Shown: in pieces, positions 18,461-27,840 of the stretch
How the letters are laid out: the number at the start of each line of letters is the position of its first letter
Position numbering within the stretch: position 1 is the first letter of the stretch
Assembly: GCF_009696685.2 (NCBI RefSeq)
Contig: NZ_CP102355.1
Location: 2,343,501 to 2,407,500, forward strand
Length of the DNA stretch: 64,000 bases
Direction of reading: 5' to 3'
DNA from: Paracoccus sp. SMMA_5_TC
Lineage (GTDB): Bacteria; Pseudomonadota; Alphaproteobacteria; Rhodobacterales; Rhodobacteraceae
Notes under the pieces: generated by a model
What the model was told of the DNA's origin: nothing
Seen by the model: only the letters and a program-made list of their open reading frames with translations
The model's database searches: none
Made by a program: the position numbers and the translations under genes

Positions 18461-19230
18461 TCCGTATCCGGTGCGGTTGCAGAGCTGGCTTCAAGCTCCT
18501 GCGCCCGGCCGCGAAAGCCCTGAGCGACGACAAATTTTTCGGAACTGTCCGAACGGCTGGCCGGCGGCTTTACGTTAGCGACCTTGCGGAAGTTGCGCTT
18601 GAGCATTGCCTGCATCTCGTTTTCGGCGCCACCGGCCAGCACCTTTGCAACAAAGGTGCCACCCGGTTCCAGCACATCAAACGCCAGTTGCGCGGCGGCC
18701 TCGACCAGGGCGACGATGCGCAGATGGTCCGTGCCCTTGTGCCCCGAGGACGCCGCAGCCATGTCCGACATCACCACATCGGCACGACCGCCAAGCCACT
18801 GCTTGACCTTGTCGTCGGCACCATCGGACAGGAAATCCAGCTGATGAATCTCGGCCCCGGCAATGGGATCAACCTCTTGCAGGTCCACGCCCAGAACCCG
18901 CCCTATCTTTTTCCCCGGCTTGTCGCCCAAGGCATTGACCCGGGCAACTGCCACTTGGCACCACCCGCCCGGCGCGCAGCCCAGGTCGACCACGCGCGCA
19001 CCGGGCACCAAAAAGCCATACTTGTCGTCAAGTTCGATGATCTTGAAGGCCGCGCGGCCGCGATAGCCTTCGCGGCGGGCGCGTGCAACATATGGGTCGT
19101 TCAATTGCCGTTCCAGCCACAGGGTGCTGGACAACTTCCTGCCCTTGGCCGATTTGACCCTGACCCGCAATTCGCGCTGCCCACGCCCCGAAGATTTCTT
19201 TTCCCCACCCGGTTTCTTGCCCTGGGTCAT
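18457..19230 (-). CDS. rlmE: 23S rRNA (uridine-2552-2'-O)-methyltransferase
   Basis: This 257-residue RlmE/FtsJ protein has a basic N-terminal tail ([20 protein letters not shown]). The methyltransferase core has [33 protein letters not shown] (SAM motif I) and [19 protein letters not shown] (motif with the catalytic Asp). It methylates U2552 in the A-loop of 23S rRNA, late in 50S assembly. It is longer than E. coli RlmE (209) because of N- and C-terminal extensions, usual for Rhodobacterales. Its ATG follows the upstream Ppx/GppA stop directly. Confidence 0.94.
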   Translation of the reverse strand: MTQGKKPGGEKKSSGRGQRELRVRVKSAKGRKLSSTLWLERQLNDPYVARARREGYRGRAAFKIIELDDKYGFLVPGARVVDLGCAPGGWCQVAVARVNALGDKPGKKIGRVLGVDLQEVDPIAGAEIHQLDFLSDGADDKVKQWLGGRADVVMSDMAAASSGHKGTDHLRIVALVEAAAQLAFDVLEPGGTFVAKVLAGGAENEMQAMLKRNFRKVANVKPPASRSDSSEKFVVAQGFRGRAQELEASSATAPDTD

Positions 19231-20355
19231 CTAAGCCACCCCATTCACGCCCTCGGGCGTCAATACACCGTCCTTGACCATCTGTGCATAAAGCAGCCCC
19301 TCGCGCAGGCCCCTGTCGGCCACCGAAAGGCGCGTGGTCGGCCAGACCCGCATCAAGGTCTGCAGGATCGCCGCACCCGACATGATCAGCGCATGACGTT
19401 CCCGACCGATACGCGGATCTGCCCGCCGCCCGTCCGGTCCCAAGGCCAGATAGTCGCGTATCACCCGGTCTATCTGTGCCGAGGTCATGGTCAAGCCGTC
19501 CACCTTGGTGCGGTCGTAACGTCGCAAACCCAGATGGCTGGCGGCAACCGTTGTCACCGTGCCCGACGTGCCGATGACCTGAAAATTCTCTATCCCGTCC
19601 AGCGCCCGGCTATAGGGGGTGAAATCGGACAGCATTTCCTCGAAATGCCAGGACATCAGGGCAAAGCGGCCTTGGTCGTCCTCGACATCCTCGAACTGGT
19701 CGCGAAGGGTGGCGACACCCAGGGGCACGCTGATCCAGTCGATCACCCGCGCCCCGCCCGGCTGCGGATCGCCGAACCCGTCGCCCAGACGCATGATGGC
19801 GCGCGGACGTTCGGCCGGCTCGACATCCTCAAGATCGATCCAGACCAGTTCGGTCGAACCGCCGCCGATATCGACCACCAGCAATTGTTCGGTGCGCAGG
19901 CTGACCAGGGGCGCGCAGGAAATCACCGCCAGCCGCGCCTCCTCCTCGGCGTTGATGATCTCGACCGGCAAACCGGTCTCTCGCCGGATCATGCGCATGA
20001 ATTCACGACTGTTGCGCGCGCGCCGGCAGGCCTCGGTTGCCACCAGGCGCATGCGCGTGACGTTATGCGCCTCGAGCTTGCGCCGGCACACCTGCAAGGC
20101 ATGCACCGTCCGCGCCATCGATGGGCGCGACAGCCTGCCTGATGCCTCGAGCCCCTGGCCCAGCTGGACCGGCTTCGAGAAACTGTCGACCACCTGGAAC
20201 TGGCTGCCCGCCGGGCGGGCAATCAGCATCCGGCAGCTGTTGGTGCCAAGATCCAGGGCCGCATACAGCGGCCCCTCCTCGGCCGGGCGGGTGGCGAAAG
20301 GCTCGACCGCTTTCTTCGAGAACGCGTCCGCACCCGCAGGACGCCTGGGCGCCAT
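19231..20355 (-). CDS. Ppx/GppA-family phosphatase, short form
   Basis: This 374-residue protein contains YAALDLGTNSCRMLIARP (phosphate-binding motif of the actin-like ATPase fold), VDSFSKPVQLGQGL, and LVVDIGGGSTELVWIDLED (second phosphate loop). It lacks the C-terminal HD-like domain of the longer Ppx at 36-38 kb. It should hydrolyse polyphosphate or pppGpp; which one is not clear. The start at 20355 has GGAGG eight bases upstream, which rules out an earlier in-frame TTG. It forms a two-gene unit with rlmE, seen in many Rhodobacterales. Confidence 0.92.
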   Translation of the reverse strand: MAPRRPAGADAFSKKAVEPFATRPAEEGPLYAALDLGTNSCRMLIARPAGSQFQVVDSFSKPVQLGQGLEASGRLSRPSMARTVHALQVCRRKLEAHNVTRMRLVATEACRRARNSREFMRMIRRETGLPVEIINAEEEARLAVISCAPLVSLRTEQLLVVDIGGGSTELVWIDLEDVEPAERPRAIMRLGDGFGDPQPGGARVIDWISVPLGVATLRDQFEDVEDDQGRFALMSWHFEEMLSDFTPYSRALDGIENFQVIGTSGTVTTVAASHLGLRRYDRTKVDGLTMTSAQIDRVIRDYLALGPDGRRADPRIGRERHALIMSGAAILQTLMRVWPTTRLSVADRGLREGLLYAQMVKDGVLTPEGVNGVA

Positions 20356-20461
20356 TCTTACGCCCTCCGATAACAAGTTGTTACAAAGTTAACCCGCCCC
20401 CCGCGGGCGTTCAAGGGGTTGGCGACTCGACAGCGGCGGGCAGGAAGGCTATGCCCGGGCC

Positions 20462-20626
20462 ATGATCGTGATTGCCGCATTCCTGATCGGCGCAGCGATC
20501 GGCTGGAAACGTGCCGCCAAGGCTGGGGGCAACCGCGCCGACAAGCTGCAATATGCCGCCGCCCATGGCTTGGCACTGACCGTGCTGGGCGTATTCCTGA
20601 CCGTTCTGATCAGCCGGATGGCGTGA
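20462..20626 (+). CDS. 54-residue small membrane protein coupled to the VWA gene
   Basis: An ATG at 20462 opens a 54-codon frame ending at the TGA at 20624-20626. The product begins MIVIAAFLIGAAIGWKRAAK with a hydrophobic N-terminal helix, a short basic loop (KAGGNRADKLQYAAAHG), and a second helix LALTVLGVFLTVLISRM, giving a hairpin of two membrane segments. Its stop overlaps the ATG of the VWA gene as TGATG, implying translational coupling. I recall similar unnamed small proteins in front of VWA genes in Rhodobacterales, but no function. The ribosome-binding site is weak (AGGAAGG about 14 bases upstream). Confidence 0.72.
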   Translation: MIVIAAFLIGAAIGWKRAAKAGGNRADKLQYAAAHGLALTVLGVFLTVLISRMA

Positions 20627-21807
20627 TGTTCAGGCCGTTTCTCGACAGTCTGCGCCGGCATGGTGTCCCGGCCAGCCTGCGGGAATATCTGGATCTGCTG
20701 GCAGGGTTGCAGGCGGGCCTGTCCGACTGGAGCCCCGACGGCTTCTATCACCTGGCCCGCGCCACCCTGGTCAAGAACGAAGCCCATATCGACCGTTTCG
20801 ACCGCGCCTTTGCCGAGGCGTTCTCGGGCCTGGATCAGATCCCCGTCGAATCGCTGGTCGATCAGGTGTCGATTCCCCGCGAATGGCTGGAAAAGCTGGC
20901 CGAGAAGCTGCTGAGCGAAGAAGAGCGCGCCGCGATCCAAGGTGCCGGCAGTTTCGACGAGCTGATGCGGCGCCTGCGCGAACGTCTGGCTGAACAGCGC
21001 GAGCGCCATCAGGGCGGCAGCAAATGGATCGGCACCGCAGGCACCTCGCCATTCGGCGCCTATGGTTACAACCCCGAGGGCATCCGCATCGGCCAGGATG
21101 CCAGCCGCCACCGCCGCGCCGTCAAGGTCTGGGATCGGCGCGAGTTTCGGGATTTCGACGATTCGGTCGAACTGGGCACGCGCAACATCAAGGTGGCGCT
21201 GAAACGGCTGCGGCAATGGGCGCGTCACGGCTCGGCCGAGGAGCTTGACCTGCCCGGCACCATCCGGGCCAGCGCCGAACATGGCTATATAGACGTGCAG
21301 ACCCGGCCCGAGCGGCACAATGCCGTCAAGGTGTTGCTGTTTCTGGATGCCGGCGGCAGCATGGACGATCATTCCCGGCTGGTGAACGAGCTGTTTTCAG
21401 CCGCGCGGGCCGAGTTCAAGCATCTTGAGCACTTCTATTTCCACAACTGCGTCTACGAGGCGCTGTGGCGGGACAACCGCCGCCGCTGGAACGAAACCAT
21501 CCCGACCTGGGACGTGCTGCACCGCTATGGTCGCGACTACAAGCTGATCATGGTCGGCGATGCCTCGATGTCGCCCTATGAAATCGCGGTGCCGGGCGGG
21601 GCCAACGAACACTGGAACCCGGAACCGGGCGAATTGTGGCTGCGCCGCCTGCGCGAAGCCTGGCCCGATCATGTCTGGCTGAACCCGGTGCCGCAGGCGC
21701 ACTGGCGCCAAACGCCTTCGATCGGGATGATCCGCACCATCTTCGAGGACCGGATGCAGCCATTGACGCTGGAGGGGCTGACCCAGGCGATGCGGATTCT
21801 GGGCTGA
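20626..21807 (+). CDS. VWA domain-containing protein (CoxE-like)
   Basis: The 393-residue protein has a helical N-terminal region. Then comes SPFGAYGYNPEGIRIGQDAS, a hallmark of this CoxE-like family, and a C-terminal von Willebrand A domain whose metal site reads LFLDAGGSMDDH (Asp241). The first Ser of the usual DxSxS motif is Gly, common in CoxE-like proteins. Such proteins usually work with a MoxR-type AAA+ ATPase in metallo-enzyme maturation, but no ATPase gene lies next to it here. The start at 20626 overlaps the small membrane gene. An upstream in-frame start at 20419 is rejected. Confidence 0.88.
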   Translation: MFRPFLDSLRRHGVPASLREYLDLLAGLQAGLSDWSPDGFYHLARATLVKNEAHIDRFDRAFAEAFSGLDQIPVESLVDQVSIPREWLEKLAEKLLSEEERAAIQGAGSFDELMRRLRERLAEQRERHQGGSKWIGTAGTSPFGAYGYNPEGIRIGQDASRHRRAVKVWDRREFRDFDDSVELGTRNIKVALKRLRQWARHGSAEELDLPGTIRASAEHGYIDVQTRPERHNAVKVLLFLDAGGSMDDHSRLVNELFSAARAEFKHLEHFYFHNCVYEALWRDNRRRWNETIPTWDVLHRYGRDYKLIMVGDASMSPYEIAVPGGANEHWNPEPGELWLRRLREAWPDHVWLNPVPQAHWRQTPSIGMIRTIFEDRMQPLTLEGLTQAMRILG

Positions 21808-21860
21808 GCGCGGCCCGGTCCGGCCTTGGCGCGGACGGGCGCGCCGCCCATATTGATCCC

Positions 21861-22544
21861 ATGCTGAAACTGACGCCGATCCTGCTGATCCTGCTCTACG
21901 CCGCAGTGATGTGGATGTTCTCGGCATGGCGGCTGCGCGCCGATCTGGACGCGCGTTCGACGCCGCTGGATCATCCCCGGCTGGTGCCGATGTTGCGCCG
22001 CCTGGGCCAGGCCATGGACCTGCCGCCGATCCGGGCGCATGTCTATGAAATCGCGCCCGTCAACGGGCTGGCGGCGCCGGACGGCCGCATCTTCCTGACC
22101 CGAGGCTTCATCGACCGTCTGGATTCGGGCGAAGTGACCGAGGCGGAACTGGCGTCGGTCATCGCCCATGAGCTGGGCCATGTCGCCCATGGCCACGCCC
22201 GCCGCCGCATGGTCGATTTCGCCGGCCAGAACGTGATCCGGGTGGTGCTGTCGGGGGTTCTGGGCCGCATCCTGCCCGGGATCGGCGGCTGGCTGGCCAG
22301 TCTGGCGGCCGCGGCGCTGGCGGCACGCCTGTCGCGCCAGGACGAGTTCGAGGCCGACGCATTCGCCAGCGCGCTGATGATCAAGGCAGGTCTTGGCACC
22401 GCGCCACAGAAAAGCCTGTTTCACAAGCTGGATCGCATGTCGGGCGCGCGCGGCACCGCCCCGGCCTGGCTGATGTCGCACCCACCCCTGCCCGCGCGCA
22501 TCGCCGCCATCGAGAAGCTGGAAGCGCGCTGGCAGCGGCGCTGA
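21861..22544 (+). CDS. M48-family zinc metalloprotease
   Basis: This 227-residue protein has an N-terminal membrane helix (residues about 4-22). HELGH (residues 103-107) is the zinc-binding HExxH, and DEFEADAFA about 55 residues later gives the third ligand Glu. A second hydrophobic stretch lies between (GVLGRILPGIGGWLASLAAA). It resembles HtpX/BepA-like envelope quality-control proteases but is shorter, with no TPR domain. SHPPLPARIAAIEKL is the standard C-terminal motif. The ATG at 21861 begins the anchor helix. Confidence 0.9.
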   Translation: MLKLTPILLILLYAAVMWMFSAWRLRADLDARSTPLDHPRLVPMLRRLGQAMDLPPIRAHVYEIAPVNGLAAPDGRIFLTRGFIDRLDSGEVTEAELASVIAHELGHVAHGHARRRMVDFAGQNVIRVVLSGVLGRILPGIGGWLASLAAAALAARLSRQDEFEADAFASALMIKAGLGTAPQKSLFHKLDRMSGARGTAPAWLMSHPPLPARIAAIEKLEARWQRR

Positions 22545-22598
22545 CTTGCCCATGCCGACACTTGGGCTATGCTGCGCCTGCCCAATGGCCAGGCTTTC

Positions 22599-23789
22599 AT
22601 GACCCGCCCCTTTCGCCGTCGCATCCTGTATATTCCGGGCTATGACCCGCTGCCGCCGCGCCGCTATCGCGAGACGTTCCGCAGCGAAGGGGCCACGCAG
22701 GCGATGCTGTCGGGCTATCGGCTGCAGATGGGGCCACGCGGCGATGCGACCGGCTTTGGCTGGGGTGTGCGCGGCGATTTTCCCGAAGGCCGCAGCGAAT
22801 GCGATTTCGAGGTGCTGGTGTGGTCCGATATCGTGCAGGGCTCGATGGGTCATGGCATCCTCGCAACCTATGGCCAGATGCTGCGCACCGCCGCCATCTA
22901 TCTGGGTTCGGGCGCGCTGTGGCGGATGACCAGACTGCGGCGCGGGCCGGTGCTGGCGGCGCTGTATCCGGTGGCGGTGCTGCTGGCGCAACTGCTGCTG
23001 GCGCTGGCCCTGGGGGGAATTGCCGGCGGGCTGCTGGCTTCACTGACCGGGTTGGGGCTTTGGGTGTCGCTGCCCGTTGCGGGTGTCCTCGCCTGGGCCC
23101 TGCTGCGCCTGTTCCGGCGGGCGGACAGCCGGTTCATGGCCTGGTATCTGATGCACGATTTCGCCTTTATCGCCAGCGGAGCGGGCGCATGGCCGCCTGC
23201 CCTTGATCGCCGGCTGGACCAGTTCGCCGCAAGGCTGGGTCAGGTTCTGAGGCAGGACTGGGACGAAATTCTGGTGGTGGGCCATTCGACCGGCGCCTGC
23301 CTTGCAGTATCGGCCGTGGCACGCGCGATGAAGGACGCGCCAAAGGACGCCAGATTGTCGCTGCTGACCCTTGGCCAGGTAGTGCCGATGATGTCCTTTC
23401 TGCCGCGCGCGCGCGGGCTGCGCCGCGACCTGCGGTCGCTGTCGATCAATCGCCAGGTCGATTGGGTCGATGTCTCGGCACCGGGCGACCCCTGCTGCTT
23501 CGGCTTGTGCGATCCGGTAGCGGTGTCGGGGGTGCGCCCGCCGCAGGCGCACCAGCCGCTGATCCTGTCGGCGGCGTTTTCCCGCAGCCTGTCGCGCGCC
23601 CGGTTGCAGGCGCTGCGCGGCCGGTGGCTGCGTATCCATTTCCAGTATCTGTGCGCCTTTGACCGGCCACAGGGTTACGACTATTTCGCCATCACCGCCG
23701 GCCCCCTGCCCCTTGCCCGGCGTTACCGCGACCGCAGCCATTCCCCCGGCCGCATCGACCGTCCGGTGAGCCCATGGACGACGACCTGA
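22599..23789 (+). CDS. membrane-embedded serine hydrolase (alpha/beta fold), unnamed family
   Basis: The 396-residue protein begins MTRPFRRRILYIPGYDPLPP. It has two or three hydrophobic helices in the middle (residues about 125-180) and then an alpha/beta-hydrolase nucleophile elbow GHSTG (Ser230) in EILVVGHSTGACLAVSAVA. I do not recognise a named family or a substrate; a lipid-ester substrate is plausible given the membrane segments. Its 3' end overlaps the cytochrome P450 gene by 16 bases, so the two are co-translated and probably act on the same compound. The start at 22599 gives the natural N-terminus; an earlier ATG at 22569 is possible. Confidence 0.72.
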   Translation: MTRPFRRRILYIPGYDPLPPRRYRETFRSEGATQAMLSGYRLQMGPRGDATGFGWGVRGDFPEGRSECDFEVLVWSDIVQGSMGHGILATYGQMLRTAAIYLGSGALWRMTRLRRGPVLAALYPVAVLLAQLLLALALGGIAGGLLASLTGLGLWVSLPVAGVLAWALLRLFRRADSRFMAWYLMHDFAFIASGAGAWPPALDRRLDQFAARLGQVLRQDWDEILVVGHSTGACLAVSAVARAMKDAPKDARLSLLTLGQVVPMMSFLPRARGLRRDLRSLSINRQVDWVDVSAPGDPCCFGLCDPVAVSGVRPPQAHQPLILSAAFSRSLSRARLQALRGRWLRIHFQYLCAFDRPQGYDYFAITAGPLPLARRYRDRSHSPGRIDRPVSPWTTT

Positions 23790-25183
23790 TCCCGCCCAAA
23801 CCGCCGGCCCGCCAAGGCCCGCCGCGGCTGTGGCGCTTTCTGCGCGACTTTCGCCGCGACATCCTGTCGGCGCAATCCGACCGGCTTTACCACGCCTGGA
23901 TGGCGGAATACCGCAACCCGCTGGTGCACAGTTTTACCTGCAACGATCCGCGGCTGGTCGATCTGATCCTGTGCCAACGCCCGCTGGACTTTCCCAAGTC
24001 GCGCCGCATGGCCGCGGGGCTCGAGCCCTTGCTGGGTCAGTCCAGCTTCGTGTCGAACGGCGACAGATGGCTGCATCAGCGCCGCATCATCGACCCCGCC
24101 TTCGAAGGCGGCCGCCTGCGCCAGTCGCTGCCGGCGATCTGGCAGGCGGCGCAATCGGGGGCCGCGCGGCTGGCCCTGCTGGCCGATGGCGCGGATGTGG
24201 ACATTCAGCCGCACACCAGCCATGTCGCCGCCGACGCCATCTGCCGGGCGATGTTTTCGATCCCGATCGAGGATCGCACCGCCAGCCAGGTCTTTGCCGC
24301 CTTTGGCGAACATCAGGACGCCCAGCCGATGGTCAATCTGGGGGCCTTGCTGCCGGTGCCGCGCTGGCTGCGTCTGCACCGCAGGCGGGCGCGACGCAGC
24401 GCCCGCCGCATCCGCGATCTGGTCGCGCAGATGGTCGCGGCCCGCGCGACGCAGATCGCCGAAGGCCGCGCACCCGATGATCTGGCGACGAAACTGATGA
24501 CCCTGCCCGATCCGCAAACCGGCCAGCGTTTTGCCCGGCACGAGATGATCGACGAGGTGGTGACCTTCTTTCTGGCCGGGCATGAAACCAGCGCCTCGGC
24601 CCTGGCATGGGCGCTTTACCTGCTGGCGATCAGCCCCGCATGGCAGGACCGGCTGGCGGCCGAGGCGCGCGCCTGCCTGCCTGCCGCCGGCATCCCCGAT
24701 CTGGGCACCGTGCGGCAGTTGACGGTGGCCCGCGCCGTGTTTCGCGAGGCGCTGCGCCTCTATCCCCCTGTCGCCATGACCGTGCGCGAGGCGCGGCGAT
24801 CCGAAACGCTGCGCGGCCGCACGGCGCGGCCCGGCGCGCAGATGGTGCTGTCGCCCTGGCACCTGCATCGCCATCAGCGGCTATGGCCCCGCCCCGACAG
24901 CTTCGACCCGGGACGCTGGCTGGAGCCTGCGGTGGACGCCTGCCCGCGCCACGCCTTCATCCCGTTTTCGGCCGGGCCGCGCGCCTGTCCCGGCGCGGGT
25001 TTTGCGATGATCGAAGGGCCTTTGGTGCTGGCGGCTCTGCTGCGCGATCTGGCGGTCGCACCGGGGGCAGAACCACCGGTGCCGGTCATGCGGCTGACCC
25101 TGCGCGGCCGCGACGGCATCGGGCTGCGCATCACCCGCCGGTCGCGCGCCGCGGGCTCAGGGCCAGACGATCAAAGGCGGTAG
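23774..25183 (+). CDS. cytochrome P450
   Basis: This 469-residue P450 has every diagnostic motif: I-helix FFLAGHETSASALAWAL (AGHETxA), ExxR in FREALRLYPP, and the heme loop FSAGPRACPGAGFA with the axial Cys405. PPVAMTVREARR precedes the perf region. It inserts oxygen from O2 using electrons from partner redox proteins not encoded here. No signal peptide is evident, so it is cytoplasmic or peripherally bound. The layout resembles the fatty-acid/terpene-hydroxylating P450s found in Rhodobacterales, but the substrate is unknown. It overlaps the hydrolase gene upstream and, convergently, the M32 peptidase gene by 13 bases. Confidence 0.93.
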   Translation: MDDDLIPPKPPARQGPPRLWRFLRDFRRDILSAQSDRLYHAWMAEYRNPLVHSFTCNDPRLVDLILCQRPLDFPKSRRMAAGLEPLLGQSSFVSNGDRWLHQRRIIDPAFEGGRLRQSLPAIWQAAQSGAARLALLADGADVDIQPHTSHVAADAICRAMFSIPIEDRTASQVFAAFGEHQDAQPMVNLGALLPVPRWLRLHRRRARRSARRIRDLVAQMVAARATQIAEGRAPDDLATKLMTLPDPQTGQRFARHEMIDEVVTFFLAGHETSASALAWALYLLAISPAWQDRLAAEARACLPAAGIPDLGTVRQLTVARAVFREALRLYPPVAMTVREARRSETLRGRTARPGAQMVLSPWHLHRHQRLWPRPDSFDPGRWLEPAVDACPRHAFIPFSAGPRACPGAGFAMIEGPLVLAALLRDLAVAPGAEPPVPVMRLTLRGRDGIGLRITRRSRAAGSGPDDQRR

Positions 25184-26643
25184 ATGGCCGCGAACTTCTG
25201 TTCCAGATAGTTCAGCAGCGGCTCTTCGCTGATCTCGCCGCCAATGGCGCGCTGGATCAGTTCGCGCGGCGGGTATAGGCCGCCGTGGCGCTGCATGTTC
25301 TCGCGCAGCCATTCGACCGCAGGCTCGGCATCGCCTTGCGCCAGCGACTGATCCAGTTCTGGCAACGCCTCGCGCATGGCTTCATGCAGGCAGCCGGCAT
25401 AGACATTGCCCAGCGTATAGGTCGGGAAATAGCCGAAAAGCCCCACCGCCCAATGCACGTCCTGCAGCACGCCATTGGCGGGACGATCCACCGCCACGCC
25501 GAAATCCTTCAGGAAGCGGTTGTTCCACGCCTCGGGCAGGTCGTCGACATCCAGGCGGCCGGCGATCAGGTCGCGCTCCAGGTCAAAGCGCAGCATGACA
25601 TGCAGGTTATATTGCACCTCGTCAGCCTCGGTGCGGATGAAGCCAGGGGTCACCCGGTTGACGGTCGCATAAAACGCGTCGGCATCGGCAACAGACAGGC
25701 CGCCGAAGGCGTCGCACATCCGCCGATAGAGCCAACCCGTAAAAGCCTGGCTGCGCCCGATCTGGTTTTCATAGATCCGGCTTTGGCTTTCATGCGCGCC
25801 CATCGACACCCCGCGCCCCAGCGGGGTAAAGGCATAGTCGCTGTCGATGCCCAGTTCGTAGCTGGAATGACCGACCTCGTGAATGGTCGAATACAGACAG
25901 TTGAACGGGTCGGTTTCGACCACCCGGGTGGTTATGCGGCTGTCCTGCCAACGGCCCGAACTGAACGGATGCACCGCAAGATCCATCCGTCCGCGCGTCC
26001 AGTCGTAGCCAAAGGCGGTGGCGCAGATGCGTGCCAGACGCAGCTGGGTTTCCTGTGGAAAATGTCCCGTCAAGGGTTGCGGCTGGAACTCGGCGCCCAG
26101 GATCTCGTCACGCAGCGCCACCAGGCGCGGGCGCATGGCGTCGAACAATCTTGCGATTTCCCACTGGCTGGCGCCGGGCTCGTAATCATCCAAGAGCGCG
26201 TCATATAGATCGCCGCCATCCGCCAGTGCCGCCGCCTCTTCGCGTTTCAGCATCAGGATGTCGTTCAGCACCGGCAGGAAATCGTCCGGCGAATCCTTGG
26301 CGCGTGCCTCGGCCCAGATGCCCTGCGACAAAGAGGTCTGCCGTGCCAGTTCCGTCGCCAGCCGCGCGGGAATGCGGATGGCGCGGCGATGCTCGCGCGC
26401 GATCAGATCCAGGATGCGCTGATCCTCGGCATCCTCGGGTTCGGCGCGGTCCAGCCATTCGCCGATGCGGGGGTCGGTGCGGCGTTCATGCAGCACCGCC
26501 TCCATCGCGGCCATTTCCTCGGCCCGCTGTTCTGATGCGCCGCGCGGCATAACCGTTTCCTGGTCCCAGCCAAGCCGTTCGGCGACCGAGCTCAGCGCCT
26601 CGGTCTGGCGTTGAAAGGCCAGCAGCTCGTCAAGAGCGGTCAT
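25171..26643 (-). CDS. M32-family metallocarboxypeptidase (thermostable carboxypeptidase 1 type)
   Basis: The 490-residue enzyme is nearly all helical. It contains HEVGH (residues 255-259), the zinc HExxH, and MGAHESQSRIYENQIGRS (the HESQ motif with the third ligand Glu). Further family motifs are FIRTEADEVQYNLHVMLRF, NGVLQDVHWAVGLFGYFPTY and TLGNVYAG. It releases C-terminal amino acids from peptides in the cytoplasm. The start at 26643 overlaps the ctaA stop as ATGA, so it is the second gene of a ctaA-led unit. Confidence 0.95.
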   Translation of the reverse strand: MTALDELLAFQRQTEALSSVAERLGWDQETVMPRGASEQRAEEMAAMEAVLHERRTDPRIGEWLDRAEPEDAEDQRILDLIAREHRRAIRIPARLATELARQTSLSQGIWAEARAKDSPDDFLPVLNDILMLKREEAAALADGGDLYDALLDDYEPGASQWEIARLFDAMRPRLVALRDEILGAEFQPQPLTGHFPQETQLRLARICATAFGYDWTRGRMDLAVHPFSSGRWQDSRITTRVVETDPFNCLYSTIHEVGHSSYELGIDSDYAFTPLGRGVSMGAHESQSRIYENQIGRSQAFTGWLYRRMCDAFGGLSVADADAFYATVNRVTPGFIRTEADEVQYNLHVMLRFDLERDLIAGRLDVDDLPEAWNNRFLKDFGVAVDRPANGVLQDVHWAVGLFGYFPTYTLGNVYAGCLHEAMREALPELDQSLAQGDAEPAVEWLRENMQRHGGLYPPRELIQRAIGGEISEEPLLNYLEQKFAAIYRL

Positions 26644-27785
26644 CGCACAGTTCCCCGCACCGAAGTTTCATATGGATAGCGTGCGTGGTGCCGCGCCCGC
26701 AGGATCAGGGTGAACAGTGCCACGGCGCCCAGCTGATGCGCCAGCGCCAAATGCAGCGGCGAGGCATGCAGCACGTTCATGATCCCCAGAAAGATTTGCA
26801 GACCGACTGCGGCCAGCATCACGTGATAGGCGCCGCGGGTGACCGGATGCGGCGATCGGCGCGCCCGCAGCCAGACAACGATTGCAAAGATCGCCAGCAG
26901 ATAACCGACCATGCGATGGACAAACTGAACCAGCGCCGGATTCTCGAACAGGTTGCGCCAGCCAAGAGCAGGATCCCAGATCGCGCTTGGTATCCATTCT
27001 CCGCCCATTGTCGGCCAGCCTGTATACATCCGCCCGGCATCGATCCCGGCAACCAGCGCTCCGATCAGGATTTGCAGGAATGCCAGATGCAGCAGGCCCG
27101 TCGTCATTGAAAACAGCTTGGCCTCGCCGGCGCGACGTGCCCTTAGCAGCGCTGCTTCGGGGCGCGACAGCTGTAACGCATACCAGGCAATCAGCCCCAG
27201 GATGGCAAAGGCCAGGCCAAGATGCACCGCCAGTCGATACGAGGCCACGCGCACCATCTCGCCCGACAGGCCGGAATGCACCATCCACCAGCCGATGGCT
27301 CCCTGCGCCCCGCCCAGAATACCCAGAAGCAGCAGGCGCGGCGTCCAGCCGGTCGGAATCCGGCGCGTCGCCCAGAACGCCAGCAAGCCGATCGCCCAGA
27401 CCAGCCCGATCAATCGCCCCAGCAGCCGATGGGACCATTCCCACCAGTAGATCCACTTGAAGCCCGCCAGATCCATGTCGGGGTTCTGCAACCGGAATTG
27501 CGGGATCTGTCGATACTTGTCGAATTCGGCCTGCCAGCTTGCTGCATCCATCGGCGGCAGGGCGCCAGTCACCGGCTTCCATTCGGTGATCGACAGCCCC
27601 GATCCGGTCAGCCGGGTGGCGCCACCCAGGGCAATCATCGCCACCACGAGCACAAACAGAACCATCAGCCAAGCACGGATCAGCGTGCGCGCACCGCGAG
27701 GGGCGGTGTCGATCAGCCCGCCTTTGGGCAGGGTTTCGCGCGGCGCGCTGTCCGCGACCTCCTGGAACACGGGGCGTTTTGCCAT
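26640..27785 (-). CDS. ctaA: heme A synthase (COX15/CtaA, type 2)
   Basis: This 381-residue protein has eight predicted membrane helices and the heme-ligand histidines in two four-helix halves: EWSHRLLGRLIGLVW and HLGLAFAILG, then QFVHRMVGYLLAI and ALAHQLGAVALF. GGATRLTGSGLSITEWKPVTG is the strongly conserved first periplasmic loop. It oxidises heme O to heme A for aa3-type cytochrome oxidase. The start at 27785 has AAGGAAG eight bases upstream. An alternative start at 27812 adds nine residues with no family match. Confidence 0.95.
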   Translation of the reverse strand: MAKRPVFQEVADSAPRETLPKGGLIDTAPRGARTLIRAWLMVLFVLVVAMIALGGATRLTGSGLSITEWKPVTGALPPMDAASWQAEFDKYRQIPQFRLQNPDMDLAGFKWIYWWEWSHRLLGRLIGLVWAIGLLAFWATRRIPTGWTPRLLLLGILGGAQGAIGWWMVHSGLSGEMVRVASYRLAVHLGLAFAILGLIAWYALQLSRPEAALLRARRAGEAKLFSMTTGLLHLAFLQILIGALVAGIDAGRMYTGWPTMGGEWIPSAIWDPALGWRNLFENPALVQFVHRMVGYLLAIFAIVVWLRARRSPHPVTRGAYHVMLAAVGLQIFLGIMNVLHASPLHLALAHQLGAVALFTLILRARHHARYPYETSVRGTVR

Positions 27786-27840
27786 TTCTGCTTCCTTGTG
27801 TTTTGGGCGCAACCTTGGCGGGCAGCAGGCCGAAAATCAA

